A stretch of DNA of 64,000 nucleotides from JANQNX01 sp040217095 (GTDB taxonomy: Bacteria > Pseudomonadota > Gammaproteobacteria > Eutrophobiales > Eutrophobiaceae): contig OZ245888.1 in NCBI GenBank assembly GCA_965229565.1, positions 1,922,001 to 1,986,000 of the forward strand, in the 5' to 3' direction. Below, piece by piece: positions 35,808 to 43,263 of this stretch. Under the pieces are notes generated by a model. It had not been told where the DNA came from, ran no database searches, and saw only the letters and a program-made list of their open reading frames with translations. A program made the translations under genes and the position numbers. Numbering within the stretch: the stretch's first letter is position 1; each line of letters starts with the position of its first letter.

Positions 35808-37141
35808 TAAATACCATAAGCTTGTCTTAACAGGGTAAAGGGACTTTCTGCTTCAAGTTTGGTTTCATCCATACCGTTCGCTATCTGGTGTCCGGCCATG
35901 GGACAGTCACTGATGTAATGATCAACCTCTGCCTGCTTGATACGATTTGTTACAGGGCGACATATTTTCATGGAGATCTCGTGGTATTCACTCTTCACCG
36001 CGTAGGTACCATCATGTCCTGAACAACGTTCGATCACGGTGATCTCGGTATCGGGAACCAGTTGCAATACATCCCTGGTCTTCAGGCCAATGTTTTGTAC
36101 GCGCTGGTGACATGGAACATGGTAAGCCACCTTGCCAAGCTTGTTTTTAAACGCGGTATCGAGCTTGCCATCCTTGTTACGCAACATCAGGTATTCAAAC
36201 GGATCGAAAAATGCCGCCTGTACCTTTTTGACATCTTCATCATCCGGGAACAGTAACGGGATCTCCTGTTTGAACATGAGTACACAGGAAGGGATAGGCG
36301 CCATCAGGTCCCAGCCTTCATCGACCAGCTTTACCAGTTGCGCGATATTGAAATCTTTCAGTTGCTCGACGGTCTCGAGATCGCCCAGTTCCATCTTGGG
36401 CATGCCACAGCATTTTTCCTGCTGTACGAGTGTCACCTGAATATTGTTATGCCTGAGAACGGCAACCAGGTCATCGACCACATCGGGCTCATTACGATTA
36501 CCGTAACAGGTAACGAATATTGCCACCTTCCCTGCTGTCGTTTCAGTAGCCTCGGGCGTTGTATTGTTATCCTGTTGAAAGCGCTTACGCGCGGAATTGC
36601 TGTGAAAACTGGGTAGTTTTGCGTCGGCGTGAATACCTATTACCTTGTCCATCACCTTGCGCACCGGTTTCATGCTGTTTACGGCATTAACGGTCTGGGC
36701 AATAACCGGAATACCGGCAATGGATCCAACTGCATCAGTCGAGGTCAACATTTTATCGCGTGCAGATACGTGTCCATTTTTAAATCGTTGTGCCTTTGCA
36801 CGTAACATCAAGTGCGGAAAATCAACGTTCCATTCATGTGGTGGCACATACGGGCACTTGGTCATGTAGCAGAGATCGCAGAGGTAACAGTGTTCGACTA
36901 CCTGCCAGTAGTCTTCTTTTTTAACCCCGTCGACTTCCATGGTTTCTGACTCATCGACCAGGTCGAACAGGACAGGGAATGAATTACACAAACTGACGCA
37001 ACGACGACAGCCATGACAGATGTCGTATACACGCTCAAGCTCGGTGAACAGGGATGGTTCGTCGTAAAAATCGTCCGACTTCCAGTCTATCGGATGCCGG
37101 GTTGGTGCTTCGAGGCTGCCCTCACGTCTACTCTCTGTCAT
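35807..37141 (-). CDS. (Fe-S)-binding protein related to GlpC/heterodisulfide reductase subunit
   Basis: From the ATG at 37141 it has 444 residues; a GTG one codon earlier is possible, but the AGGA spacing favours the ATG. Two 4Fe-4S motifs: Cys 42-45-48-52 (CHGCRRCVSLC) and Cys 85-88-91-96 (CYLCDLCYMTKCP), the last gap being 4 rather than 3 residues. A CCG domain with KCCGMPK (~244) follows, and the second CCG site reads RCSGHDG (~373), lacking one Cys. This resembles the electron-transfer subunit of glycolate or glycerol-3-phosphate oxidoreductases, but no flavin partner is present. The likely partner is the rubrerythrin upstream, which would need electrons. Confidence 0.88.
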   Translation of the reverse strand: MTESRREGSLEAPTRHPIDWKSDDFYDEPSLFTELERVYDICHGCRRCVSLCNSFPVLFDLVDESETMEVDGVKKEDYWQVVEHCYLCDLCYMTKCPYVPPHEWNVDFPHLMLRAKAQRFKNGHVSARDKMLTSTDAVGSIAGIPVIAQTVNAVNSMKPVRKVMDKVIGIHADAKLPSFHSNSARKRFQQDNNTTPEATETTAGKVAIFVTCYGNRNEPDVVDDLVAVLRHNNIQVTLVQQEKCCGMPKMELGDLETVEQLKDFNIAQLVKLVDEGWDLMAPIPSCVLMFKQEIPLLFPDDEDVKKVQAAFFDPFEYLMLRNKDGKLDTAFKNKLGKVAYHVPCHQRVQNIGLKTRDVLQLVPDTEITVIERCSGHDGTYAVKSEYHEISMKICRPVTNRIKQAEVDHYISDCPMAGHQIANGMDETKLEAESPFTLLRQAYGI

Positions 37142-37191
37142 CACGCAATCCTGCAGGGTTGGTATGGAATAAAATCCTGACTCTAAACGGA

Positions 37192-37217
37192 ATGAGCCGG
37201 GAATGTTCCCGGCTCAT
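37192..37217. repeat. Strong hairpin between rubrerythrin and Fe-S protein genes
   Basis: ATGAGCCGGGA (37192-37202) and TCCCGGCTCAT (37207-37217) form a perfect 11-bp stem with an ATGT loop. On the minus (transcribed) strand the downstream base run is not T-rich, so it is more likely a processing or attenuation hairpin that favours rubrerythrin over the downstream genes than a full terminator. Confidence 0.7.
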
Positions 37218-37237
37218 TTTAATCAGGTTTGTAGAGC

Positions 37238-37657
37238 TTACGCAGCCAGAGAATCGAGTGCTTTCTGGAAACGGTTTGCGTGTGATCGCTCGGCCTTGGC
37301 CAGCGTTTCAAACCAGTCTGCGATTTCATCAAAACCTTCATCACGGGCAGTCTTGGCCATACCAGGATACATGTCGGTGTATTCGTGGGTTTCGCCGGCA
37401 ATTGCTGCCTTCAGGTTAAGGTCGGTGGTACCAATCGGCTCACCCGTTGCCGGGTCACCAACGGCTTCCAGGTATTCCAGGTGACCGTGTGCATGCCCGG
37501 TTTCACCTTCAGCGGTAGAGCGGAATACGGCAGATACATCGTTGAAACCTTCAACATCAGCCTTTTGTGCAAAATACAGGTACCGGCGGTTTGCCTGGGA
37601 TTCACCGGCAAATGCCTCTTTCAAGTTTTCTTCGGTTTTAGAACCTTTCAGATCCAT
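37238..37657 (-). CDS. Rubrerythrin family protein without rubredoxin domain
   Basis: From the ATG at 37657 it has 139 residues. The ribosome binding site GGAGG just upstream (37662-37668 region) fixes this start. The ferritin-like diiron ligands are visible: E19 in FAGESQANRRYLYFA, E50/E52/H55 in TAEGETGHA, E89/E92 in AGETHEYTDMY, and E123/H126 in AERSHANRF. The C-terminal rubredoxin domain of classical rubrerythrin is absent. The family reduces hydrogen peroxide, so an external electron donor is needed, plausibly the Fe-S protein downstream. It is divergent from xseB. Confidence 0.93.
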   Translation of the reverse strand: MDLKGSKTEENLKEAFAGESQANRRYLYFAQKADVEGFNDVSAVFRSTAEGETGHAHGHLEYLEAVGDPATGEPIGTTDLNLKAAIAGETHEYTDMYPGMAKTARDEGFDEIADWFETLAKAERSHANRFQKALDSLAA

Positions 37658-37703
37658 GTTGCTCCTCCTGGTAGTCACTATCTAGGGAATAGTTTTGTAA
37701 TAA

Positions 37704-37718
37704 TTAGACTCAGTCTAA
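37704..37718. promoter_or_regulatory. Perfect 7-1-7 dyad upstream of the rubrerythrin gene
   Basis: TTAGACT (37704-37710), a central C and AGTCTAA (37712-37718) form a perfect inverted repeat, 46 bp before the rubrerythrin start, in an AT-rich stretch that would hold its promoter. The GACT...AGTC core recalls some Rrf2-type sites, but spacing differs from the IscR type 1 pattern, so the regulator is unknown. It could also act on divergent xseB. Confidence 0.55.
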
Positions 37719-37871
37719 AATAAAATAACTTTAGCCCAGCCCCTAACTACTGTCAACGAAGGCCAGTAAGGCACGGGGGCAGACAAAACTTCTAACGGCA
37801 GGCTGGCAATGCGGCCCGCTGGTGCTAATATATGCGCCTTTTTTTACAGAGACATAACACAAGGACAAAGC

Positions 37872-38117
37872 GTGGCAAAAAAGAGCAGTTCAATCAATTT
37901 TGAGAAGACACTGGCCGAGCTGGAGACCCTTGTTGAAAAGATGGAAAAGGGCGACCTGTCGCTGGAAGAATCACTGCAATGCTTTGAACGCGGCATTGTC
38001 CTGACCCGTAATTGCCAGCAGGCCCTCTCAGAGGCAGAACAGAAAGTGAAGTTATTGCTGGAACAAAACGGCAAGGCTGAACTAACCGATTTCGGTGACG
38101 ATGAGAGCGAAGATTAA
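37872..38117 (+). CDS. xseB: Exodeoxyribonuclease VII small subunit
   Basis: XseB, with the large subunit XseA, forms an exonuclease degrading single-stranded DNA. I chose GTG at 37872 with AAGGA at 37861-37865, giving 81 residues. An ATG at 37809 would add 21 residues the family lacks. The core INFEKTLAELETLVEKMEKG and SLEESLQCFERGI are canonical. Its stop overlaps the ispA start (TAATG), the usual xseB-ispA coupling. xseA is not in the window. Confidence 0.95.
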   Translation: MAKKSSSINFEKTLAELETLVEKMEKGDLSLEESLQCFERGIVLTRNCQQALSEAEQKVKLLLEQNGKAELTDFGDDESED

Positions 38118-39010
38118 TGTCGGATTTCGCTGAACGTCTCAAGACCTACCAGGCCACCGTCGCTGCTGCACTTGATCATTGGCTACCAGAAAGTTCGATT
38201 CAACCCGAAACATTGCATGAAGCAATGCGCTACTCGGTACTTGGCGAGGGGAAACGCATTCGCCCGGTGCTGGTATACGCTGCCGGTGAGGCATTTGGTA
38301 TTGAACTGGAACGACTGAACGGTCCTGCCTGTGCCGTTGAAATTATTCATGCCTACTCGCTGATACATGATGACTTGCCTGCCATGGACAATGATGACCT
38401 GCGCCGTGGAAGACCGACCTGTCATAAGGCATACGATGACGCGACTGCCATCCTGGCGGGAGATGCGCTCCAGGCACTGGCCTTTCATATCCTCGCCGCC
38501 GACCCGGAAATCAAGGTCAACGACGGGCAAAGAATCAAGATGATCAACACGCTGGCCGTGGCCAGTGGGTCACGAGGTATGGCCGGCGGCCAGGCCATTG
38601 ACCTGGCATCCGTTGGCAAGGCGCTGAATATTGCCGAGCTCGAAAACATGCATATTCACAAGACCGGCGCCCTGATATTGGCCAGCGCTCAACTAGGCGC
38701 CCTGGCAGTAGACAATGTGGATATCGAACGCTTTGACCGGATTTCAAGCTTTGCCAAGTGCATCGGCCTGGCATTCCAGATCAAGGATGACATCCTCGAT
38801 ATTGAAAGCGATACTGAAACGCTGGGGAAACCCCAGGGTTCTGATATGCAATTGAATAAACCCACCTACCCTAACCTGCTTGGTCTCGACGGGGCCAAAC
38901 AGGCGGCAGATGAACTTTATAACAAGGCGTTACAAAGCCTTGATATTTTTGATGAAAAAGCGGATACGCTGCGCGCGATTGCGGATTTTATCGTCAAACG
39001 TAACAAATAA
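38117..39010 (+). CDS. ispA: Farnesyl diphosphate synthase (geranyltranstransferase)
   Basis: A 297-residue short-chain prenyltransferase that makes farnesyl diphosphate from IPP and DMAPP. The first aspartate-rich motif is DDLPAMDNDD and the second is FQIKDDILD. The GEGKRIRPVLVYA substrate-binding lysine/arginine stretch is present. It is translationally coupled to xseB. No dxs follows; instead a 136-bp gap leads to folE2. Confidence 0.96.
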   Translation: MSDFAERLKTYQATVAAALDHWLPESSIQPETLHEAMRYSVLGEGKRIRPVLVYAAGEAFGIELERLNGPACAVEIIHAYSLIHDDLPAMDNDDLRRGRPTCHKAYDDATAILAGDALQALAFHILAADPEIKVNDGQRIKMINTLAVASGSRGMAGGQAIDLASVGKALNIAELENMHIHKTGALILASAQLGALAVDNVDIERFDRISSFAKCIGLAFQIKDDILDIESDTETLGKPQGSDMQLNKPTYPNLLGLDGAKQAADELYNKALQSLDIFDEKADTLRAIADFIVKRNK

Positions 39011-39114
39011 GTCCGGGAATAGTCTCAGACTATTGCATTCATCATTGAATTTGAATGGATTATCACCATGTAAAGGGTAGAATCGTCCATCCTGAAATTT
39101 ATTAAAACATTGAT

Positions 39115-39126
39115 ATACTTAAGTAT
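39115..39126. promoter_or_regulatory. Perfect 12-bp palindrome upstream of folE2
   Basis: ATACTTAAGTAT (39115-39126) is exactly palindromic and lies 21 bp before the folE2 start in an AT-rich stretch. It could be an operator or a -10 region. FolE2 genes are Zur-controlled in some bacteria, but this sequence does not match a Zur box that I can recognise. Confidence 0.35.
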
Positions 39127-39146
39127 TAGCTAATTCTGGATAATTT

Positions 39147-39983
39147 ATGACACAAGCCGCACCAACAAACACGATACCGGACATTCAAAGCAGCAAGGAT
39201 AACCGGCACATTCCCATCGATAAGGTGGGTATCAAGGATATCAAGCACCCGGTTGTCGTTAGCGATCGTTCCGGTCGTGAGCAGCACACGGTTGCCAATT
39301 TCAACATGTACGTGAACCTGCCTGAAAAATACAAGGGCACGCACATGTCACGCTTTGTTGAAATCCTGAATAAACATGAATACGAGATCACGGTGCAGTC
39401 TTTCAAGCGCATGATCGAGGAAATGACGGAACTGTTAAACGCGGAATCCGGCAACATCGAGATGTCTTTCCCTTATTTCGTCAACAAGGCGGCGCCGGTT
39501 TCCGGTGTGAAAAGCCTGATGGACTACCAGGTAACGTTTATCGGTACTATCGAAGAACACAAACCACAGGTACTGGTAAAAGTGCTGGTCCCGGTTACCT
39601 CGCTATGCCCCTGCTCGAAGAATATCTCGGACTACGGCGCGCACAACCAGCGCTCCCACATTACCGCCTGCGTCAAGATGCATGACTTTATCTGGATAGA
39701 GGAACTGATCGACATTATCGAAGCTGTGGCTTCCTGCGAACTGTACGGCCTGCTGAAAAGACCGGATGAAAAATACGTCACCGAACGGGCCTACGATAAC
39801 CCCAAGTTCGTCGAGGATATTGTCAGGGATGTGGCGGTCAAGTTTAACGAGGAAGATCGCATTTCCGCTTACACGGTAGAATCCGAGAATTTCGAGTCGA
39901 TTCATAATCACTCAGCCTATGCCAAGCTGTCTTTCGACAAGGAAAACAAGGAAAACAAGGAAATCTGGCGCAACCCGGTCTAG
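39147..39983 (+). CDS. folE2: GTP cyclohydrolase FolE2 (type IB)
   Basis: FolE2 makes 7,8-dihydroneopterin triphosphate from GTP for folate and related pteridines, using metals other than zinc when zinc is short. The protein has 278 residues, the usual size. The metal/catalytic cysteine region SLCPCSKNISDYGAHNQRSH (~152-171) and the VSVRGVK-like PVSGVKSLMDYQV are clear. Near the C-terminus three copies of a 9-bp unit (39939-39965, encoding DKENKENKE) form a short tandem repeat. It may be controlled by the palindrome at 39115. Confidence 0.95.
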   Translation: MTQAAPTNTIPDIQSSKDNRHIPIDKVGIKDIKHPVVVSDRSGREQHTVANFNMYVNLPEKYKGTHMSRFVEILNKHEYEITVQSFKRMIEEMTELLNAESGNIEMSFPYFVNKAAPVSGVKSLMDYQVTFIGTIEEHKPQVLVKVLVPVTSLCPCSKNISDYGAHNQRSHITACVKMHDFIWIEELIDIIEAVASCELYGLLKRPDEKYVTERAYDNPKFVEDIVRDVAVKFNEEDRISAYTVESENFESIHNHSAYAKLSFDKENKENKEIWRNPV

Positions 39984-40118
39984 GACACCCCCTATGCCTG
40001 CCGTCATGTTTATGTCGGCAAAAAGCGCCAGATAATTGCCTCCAGCGGCCTTTCCCGGGTCTGCCAGACGACCATAAAAACAGCTAAGTGCTTGTTTTCA
40101 ATAAAGTCGATTGTTCTG

Positions 40119-40131
40119 GCATGAGTCATGC
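40119..40131. promoter_or_regulatory. Perfect 13-bp dyad in the folE2 downstream gap
   Basis: GCATGA-G-TCATGC (40119-40131) lies between a weak -35-like TTGTTC (40111-40116) and a weak -10-like TAACAC (40134-40139) with 17-bp spacing. If real, it is an operator inside a promoter of a short transcript ending at the terminator at 40173-40202. Confidence 0.3.
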
Positions 40132-40172
40132 AATAACACAATTACTATATCTCCTCCCCCTTGTTTTATAGT

Positions 40173-40202
40173 GGGTGCATTCAACAATGCACCCTTTTTT
40201 TT
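40173..40202 (+). terminator. Rho-independent terminator
   Basis: GGGTGCAT (40173-40180) and ATGCACCC (40187-40194) form a perfect 8-bp stem with a 6-base loop, followed by eight T (40195-40202). It is 190 bp after folE2 and 62 bp before the next gene, so it may end folE2 or a short RNA in this gap. The 280 bp from 39984 to 40263 hold no credible gene. Confidence 0.88.
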
Positions 40203-40263
40203 GCCTGCTGTCTGAACCTTGTCCAGTATCATTGCTCAAATCCATTAATAAACGTACAGACAC

Positions 40264-40554
40264 ATGAAATTCCTCCTCCTTTCTTTCATGATCTTCAGCG
40301 TTCATGCCGTTGCCGGGGAAGTAGACATGCGTGACTACATCAAGATCCGCAACGGCATGACTGAAGCTGAAATACTCTACCTGCTGGGTCCGTATGATCA
40401 TGAGACCATTAAAAGCGATCGCTACGACTACATATTTGATAAAACCTGGTACTACATACCGGTATCAGGCAGTAATGGGAAATGGATTACCGAGGTGCGC
40501 TTTAATTCAAGCGGCGAATTGATAGACCACGACCGCTACCGGACACCACGCTAG
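40264..40554 (+). CDS. Small secreted protein with SmpA/BamE-like domain
   Basis: A 96-residue protein with a short signal peptide (MKFLLLSFMIFSVHAVAG) and a domain like SmpA/OmlA (BamE fold). The landmarks are the IRNGMTEAEILYLLGPYD helix start, the YDYIFDKTWYYIP strand and the EVRFNSSGELID beta-turn. There is no lipobox, so it should be soluble in the periplasm, unlike BamE itself. Its stop shares four bases with the convergent mazG stop (CTAG). It could be a helper of outer-membrane assembly; no direct evidence. Confidence 0.75.
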   Translation: MKFLLLSFMIFSVHAVAGEVDMRDYIKIRNGMTEAEILYLLGPYDHETIKSDRYDYIFDKTWYYIPVSGSNGKWITEVRFNSSGELIDHDRYRTPR

Positions 40555-41339
40555 GCATTCTTTTTGGTCTTGGCCTCGTTCCAGAGCCTGTCCATCTCTT
40601 CCAGCCCGGTTTCATCCAGGCTTTTATTCTCCTGCTTTAATGTCGATTCAATATAGTTGAAGCGTTCGACGAACTTGTTGTTGGTTTGACGCAATGCAAG
40701 CTCGGGATCGATATGGAAATGACGGGCCAGGTTGACACAACAAAACATCAGGTCGCCGAGTTCCTCGGTAATATGTTCCGGGTTGTCATTCTCCTGGATA
40801 GATTCCTTTAACTCGTGCAGTTCTTCTTCAACTTTGCCTACGATGTCGGCGGAATTATCCCAGTCAAATCCAACGCTCGCAGCTCTTTTCTGAAGCTTAA
40901 GCGCCCTTAACATGGCAGGCTGATGTGCACTGATATCATCCAGTAGCAAGCTGGTGCCAGCTTCCTGCTGTCTCTCCTTTTGCTTGTTCTGCTCCCAGAT
41001 TTGTTTCACCTGTTCGCTGTTTTCCACTTCCATGCCAGCAAACACATGTGGATGCCTCCGCTCAAGCTTGGTGCCCGCTTTATCTACCAGTTCACGAAAA
41101 TCAAATGCGCCCTGTTCATTTGCCATTTCGGAGTAAAAGATAATATGAAATAGCAGGTCCCCCAGCTCATCACGTATATCTTCCATGCTGCCACGCTCTA
41201 TGGCATCGACGACCTCGTAGGCTTCTTCCAGCGTGTAGCCACGAATGGAATCCATGCTTTGTTCCCGGTCCCAGGGACATCCTGTTTCAGGATCGCGAAG
41301 TGATTTCATGATCCACAGAAGTTTTTCCATCTCTTTCAT
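40551..41339 (-). CDS. mazG: Nucleoside triphosphate pyrophosphohydrolase MazG
   Basis: MazG hydrolyses NTPs and dNTPs to monophosphates, clearing damaged nucleotides and lowering ppGpp in E. coli. It has 262 residues with two MazG domains. The N-terminal DPETGCPWDREQSMDSI and YTLEEAYEVVDAI, with the EELGDLLFHIIF-like metal site (DELGDLLFHIIF), are canonical. The second copy shows EELGDLMFCCVNLARH. Its stop overlaps the secreted protein's stop. Confidence 0.95.
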   Translation of the reverse strand: MKEMEKLLWIMKSLRDPETGCPWDREQSMDSIRGYTLEEAYEVVDAIERGSMEDIRDELGDLLFHIIFYSEMANEQGAFDFRELVDKAGTKLERRHPHVFAGMEVENSEQVKQIWEQNKQKERQQEAGTSLLLDDISAHQPAMLRALKLQKRAASVGFDWDNSADIVGKVEEELHELKESIQENDNPEHITEELGDLMFCCVNLARHFHIDPELALRQTNNKFVERFNYIESTLKQENKSLDETGLEEMDRLWNEAKTKKNA

Positions 41340-41349
41340 TGCAACGGAC

Positions 41350-41378
41350 TTGACCTCTTTATGCGTTTCGCATACAAC
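41350..41378 (+). promoter_or_regulatory. Candidate sigma-70 promoter for the HNH gene
   Basis: TTGACC (41350-41355), a 17-bp spacer and TACAAC (41373-41378). The spacer holds a small perfect dyad (ATGCG-TTT-CGCAT, 41361-41373). Transcription from here would give a leader of roughly 65 nt. Confidence 0.45.
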
Positions 41379-41428
41379 ATATCACGAAGTTATCTCAAAA
41401 GGATGCTTCGACTCGATGACTTTACAAG

Positions 41429-41447
41429 AGTTATCCCGTCGATAACT
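41429..41447 (+). promoter_or_regulatory. Leader hairpin next to the HNH start codon
   Basis: AGTTATC (41429-41435) and GATAACT (41441-41447) form a perfect 7-bp stem with a 5-base loop, ending 4 bases before the ATG. No Shine-Dalgarno sequence precedes this ATG, so the hairpin may affect translation initiation. Confidence 0.4.
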
Positions 41448-41451
41448 GTTT

Positions 41452-42024
41452 ATGACACCACTAATACTAAGACTGGATATATCCGGCTCACCGGTTAGAT
41501 GGATTCCCTGGCAGGATGCAGTCAATCTTTATAGCAGGGAAATGATTGCCTGGACAGCCGGTGACAGCGTATTCAAATTCTATGGCGGCACATCGCGGGC
41601 CACGGGCATGCGTTCGTCGGTAGAAATCAATTCCATTATCGCAGTAAAACGTTCCAAGCAGTCAAAGCACGTCAAGCGCACCATTCCGCCGCTAACCAAC
41701 CGCGAGCTCTTTTTCAGGGATGCCTATTTATGCATGTATTGTGGCACCCGTTACAACGACACGTTGCTCACTCGTGACCATGTCATCCCGATTTCCAAGG
41801 GAGGCCGTGATCGCTGGTCAAATGTAGTGACGGCCTGCAAGAGCTGCAACACGCGCAAGGGTTGTCGTACCCCGGAAGCCTCCAACATGCCATTACTGGC
41901 AATTCCGTATGTGCCTAACTGGGCTGAATACCTGGCACTGTCCAACCGCCGCATCCTTGCTGACCAAATGGAATTTTTGAAAGGTCAGTTTTCGGGTCGC
42001 CGCATGCCATTTTCTGAAAATTAA
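41452..42024 (+). CDS. HNH endonuclease family protein
   Basis: A 190-residue protein with an HNH nuclease domain at about residues 98-145. The motif is CMYCGTRYNDTLLTRDHVIP (CxxC, then the DH metal histidine), followed by SKGGRDRWSNVVTACKSCNTRKG with the second CxxC. Preceding text (MTPLILRLDISGSPVRWIPW and AVNLYSREMIAW) matches the conserved N-terminus of this chromosomal HNH group. The function is unknown; it is widespread outside phages. It stands alone and precedes the aminotransferase by 39 bp. Confidence 0.92.
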   Translation: MTPLILRLDISGSPVRWIPWQDAVNLYSREMIAWTAGDSVFKFYGGTSRATGMRSSVEINSIIAVKRSKQSKHVKRTIPPLTNRELFFRDAYLCMYCGTRYNDTLLTRDHVIPISKGGRDRWSNVVTACKSCNTRKGCRTPEASNMPLLAIPYVPNWAEYLALSNRRILADQMEFLKGQFSGRRMPFSEN

Positions 42025-42063
42025 TTCTGCCTTGCGTTACGCAGGCGCCAGTACACAGTTTCC

Positions 42064-43242
42064 ATGAATAACAATGTCCTTACGGCCAGTCGCCGCTTGC
42101 AGCATGTACAAACACCCATCATCCCCGAGGTTGCGGCATGGATAAATGCCAGTCCGGGCACGTTATCACTGGGCCAGGGTGTTGTTTTCTATCCACCGCC
42201 TGAAGCCGCGTTACAACGGGCAAGACAGGTCGGAAATGACTTTGCCTATCATATTTATGGTGATGTCACCGGAATTCCGGAACTGCGTACGGCCATCACC
42301 ACCAAGCTTGAACAGGAGAACGGAATAGCGATAAGTGCAGAGCGTCGCATCGTGGTAACGGCAGGATCCAACATGGCATTTCTGAACGCGATACTGGCCA
42401 TCACTGACCCCGGGGACGAGGTCATCCTGCTTAAGCCATATTACTTTAACCATGAAATGGCCATCACCATGCTCGGCTGCAATGCGGTCTGCGTTGATTG
42501 CGATGACGATTACCAACCTGACCTGGACGCTATTTCAGCGGCAATTGGTAAACGGACACGCGCCATCGTGACGGTATCCCCGAACAATCCTACCGGTGCG
42601 GTCTATCCTGAACCGGTACTCACCGCAATTAACCATTTGTGCCGCGAAAAAGGCCTGTTTCATATATCGGACGAGGCCTATGAATATTTTACCTGGGATG
42701 GCGACCAGCATTTCTCACCCGCTTCCATCCCCGGCGCCGAGCAGTACACCATTGCGCTCTATTCTCTATCCAAGGCCTTTGGTTTTGCCAGCTGGCGCAT
42801 TGGCTATATGTTGTTCCCGGCAGAGCTGGAAAACGCGGTGACAAAAGTTCAGGACACGAACCTTATCTGTGCCACGCGAGTCAGCCAGGAGGCCGCGGTT
42901 GCCGCCCTTCAAACCGGGCGGGCATACTGTGATGACCAGCGCCAGCAGATTGAGATTGTCAGGGAGAGCATGCTGGCTGGTTTTACCAGCCTGGCAGACG
43001 TGTGTGAACTGCCCAGAACAACCGGTGCTTTTTATTTCCTGGCAAAATTGCATACTGAACTAACTGCCCTGAGTGTGGTACAAAGACTAATTAAAGAGCA
43101 TGGTATTGCCGTTATCCCCGGGGAAACATTTGGTTTGCACAACGCTTGTTACCTGCGAATTGCCTACGGCGCACTGACTCCGGATAAGGCCCGGCCGGCG
43201 ATAGACAGGCTGGTAAACGGTATTCGTGAAATAATTACATAA
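42064..43242 (+). CDS. Pyridoxal phosphate-dependent aminotransferase (class I/II)
   Basis: A 392-residue fold-type I aminotransferase. The PLP-binding lysine is in YSLSKAFGFASWRIGYM, and the substrate region PNNPTGAVYP with ISDEAYEYF is canonical. The GSNMAFLNAILA cofactor-phosphate loop is present. The donor and acceptor substrates are not evident; class members include aspartate- and aromatic-type enzymes. A weak hairpin lies in the 39-bp gap before it. It ends 21 bp before a small secreted protein. Confidence 0.9.
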   Translation: MNNNVLTASRRLQHVQTPIIPEVAAWINASPGTLSLGQGVVFYPPPEAALQRARQVGNDFAYHIYGDVTGIPELRTAITTKLEQENGIAISAERRIVVTAGSNMAFLNAILAITDPGDEVILLKPYYFNHEMAITMLGCNAVCVDCDDDYQPDLDAISAAIGKRTRAIVTVSPNNPTGAVYPEPVLTAINHLCREKGLFHISDEAYEYFTWDGDQHFSPASIPGAEQYTIALYSLSKAFGFASWRIGYMLFPAELENAVTKVQDTNLICATRVSQEAAVAALQTGRAYCDDQRQQIEIVRESMLAGFTSLADVCELPRTTGAFYFLAKLHTELTALSVVQRLIKEHGIAVIPGETFGLHNACYLRIAYGALTPDKARPAIDRLVNGIREIIT

Positions 43243-43263
43243 TAGATCGAGGACAGATAAACA

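Noticed and set aside
39939..39965. Tandem repeat as a mobile or CRISPR-like element
   Set aside because: It is only three 9-bp units inside a coding region, with no spacers.
41452..42024. HNH gene as a homing endonuclease or phage remnant
   Set aside because: Its N-terminus and neighbours are chromosomal, and no intron, intein or phage genes surround it.
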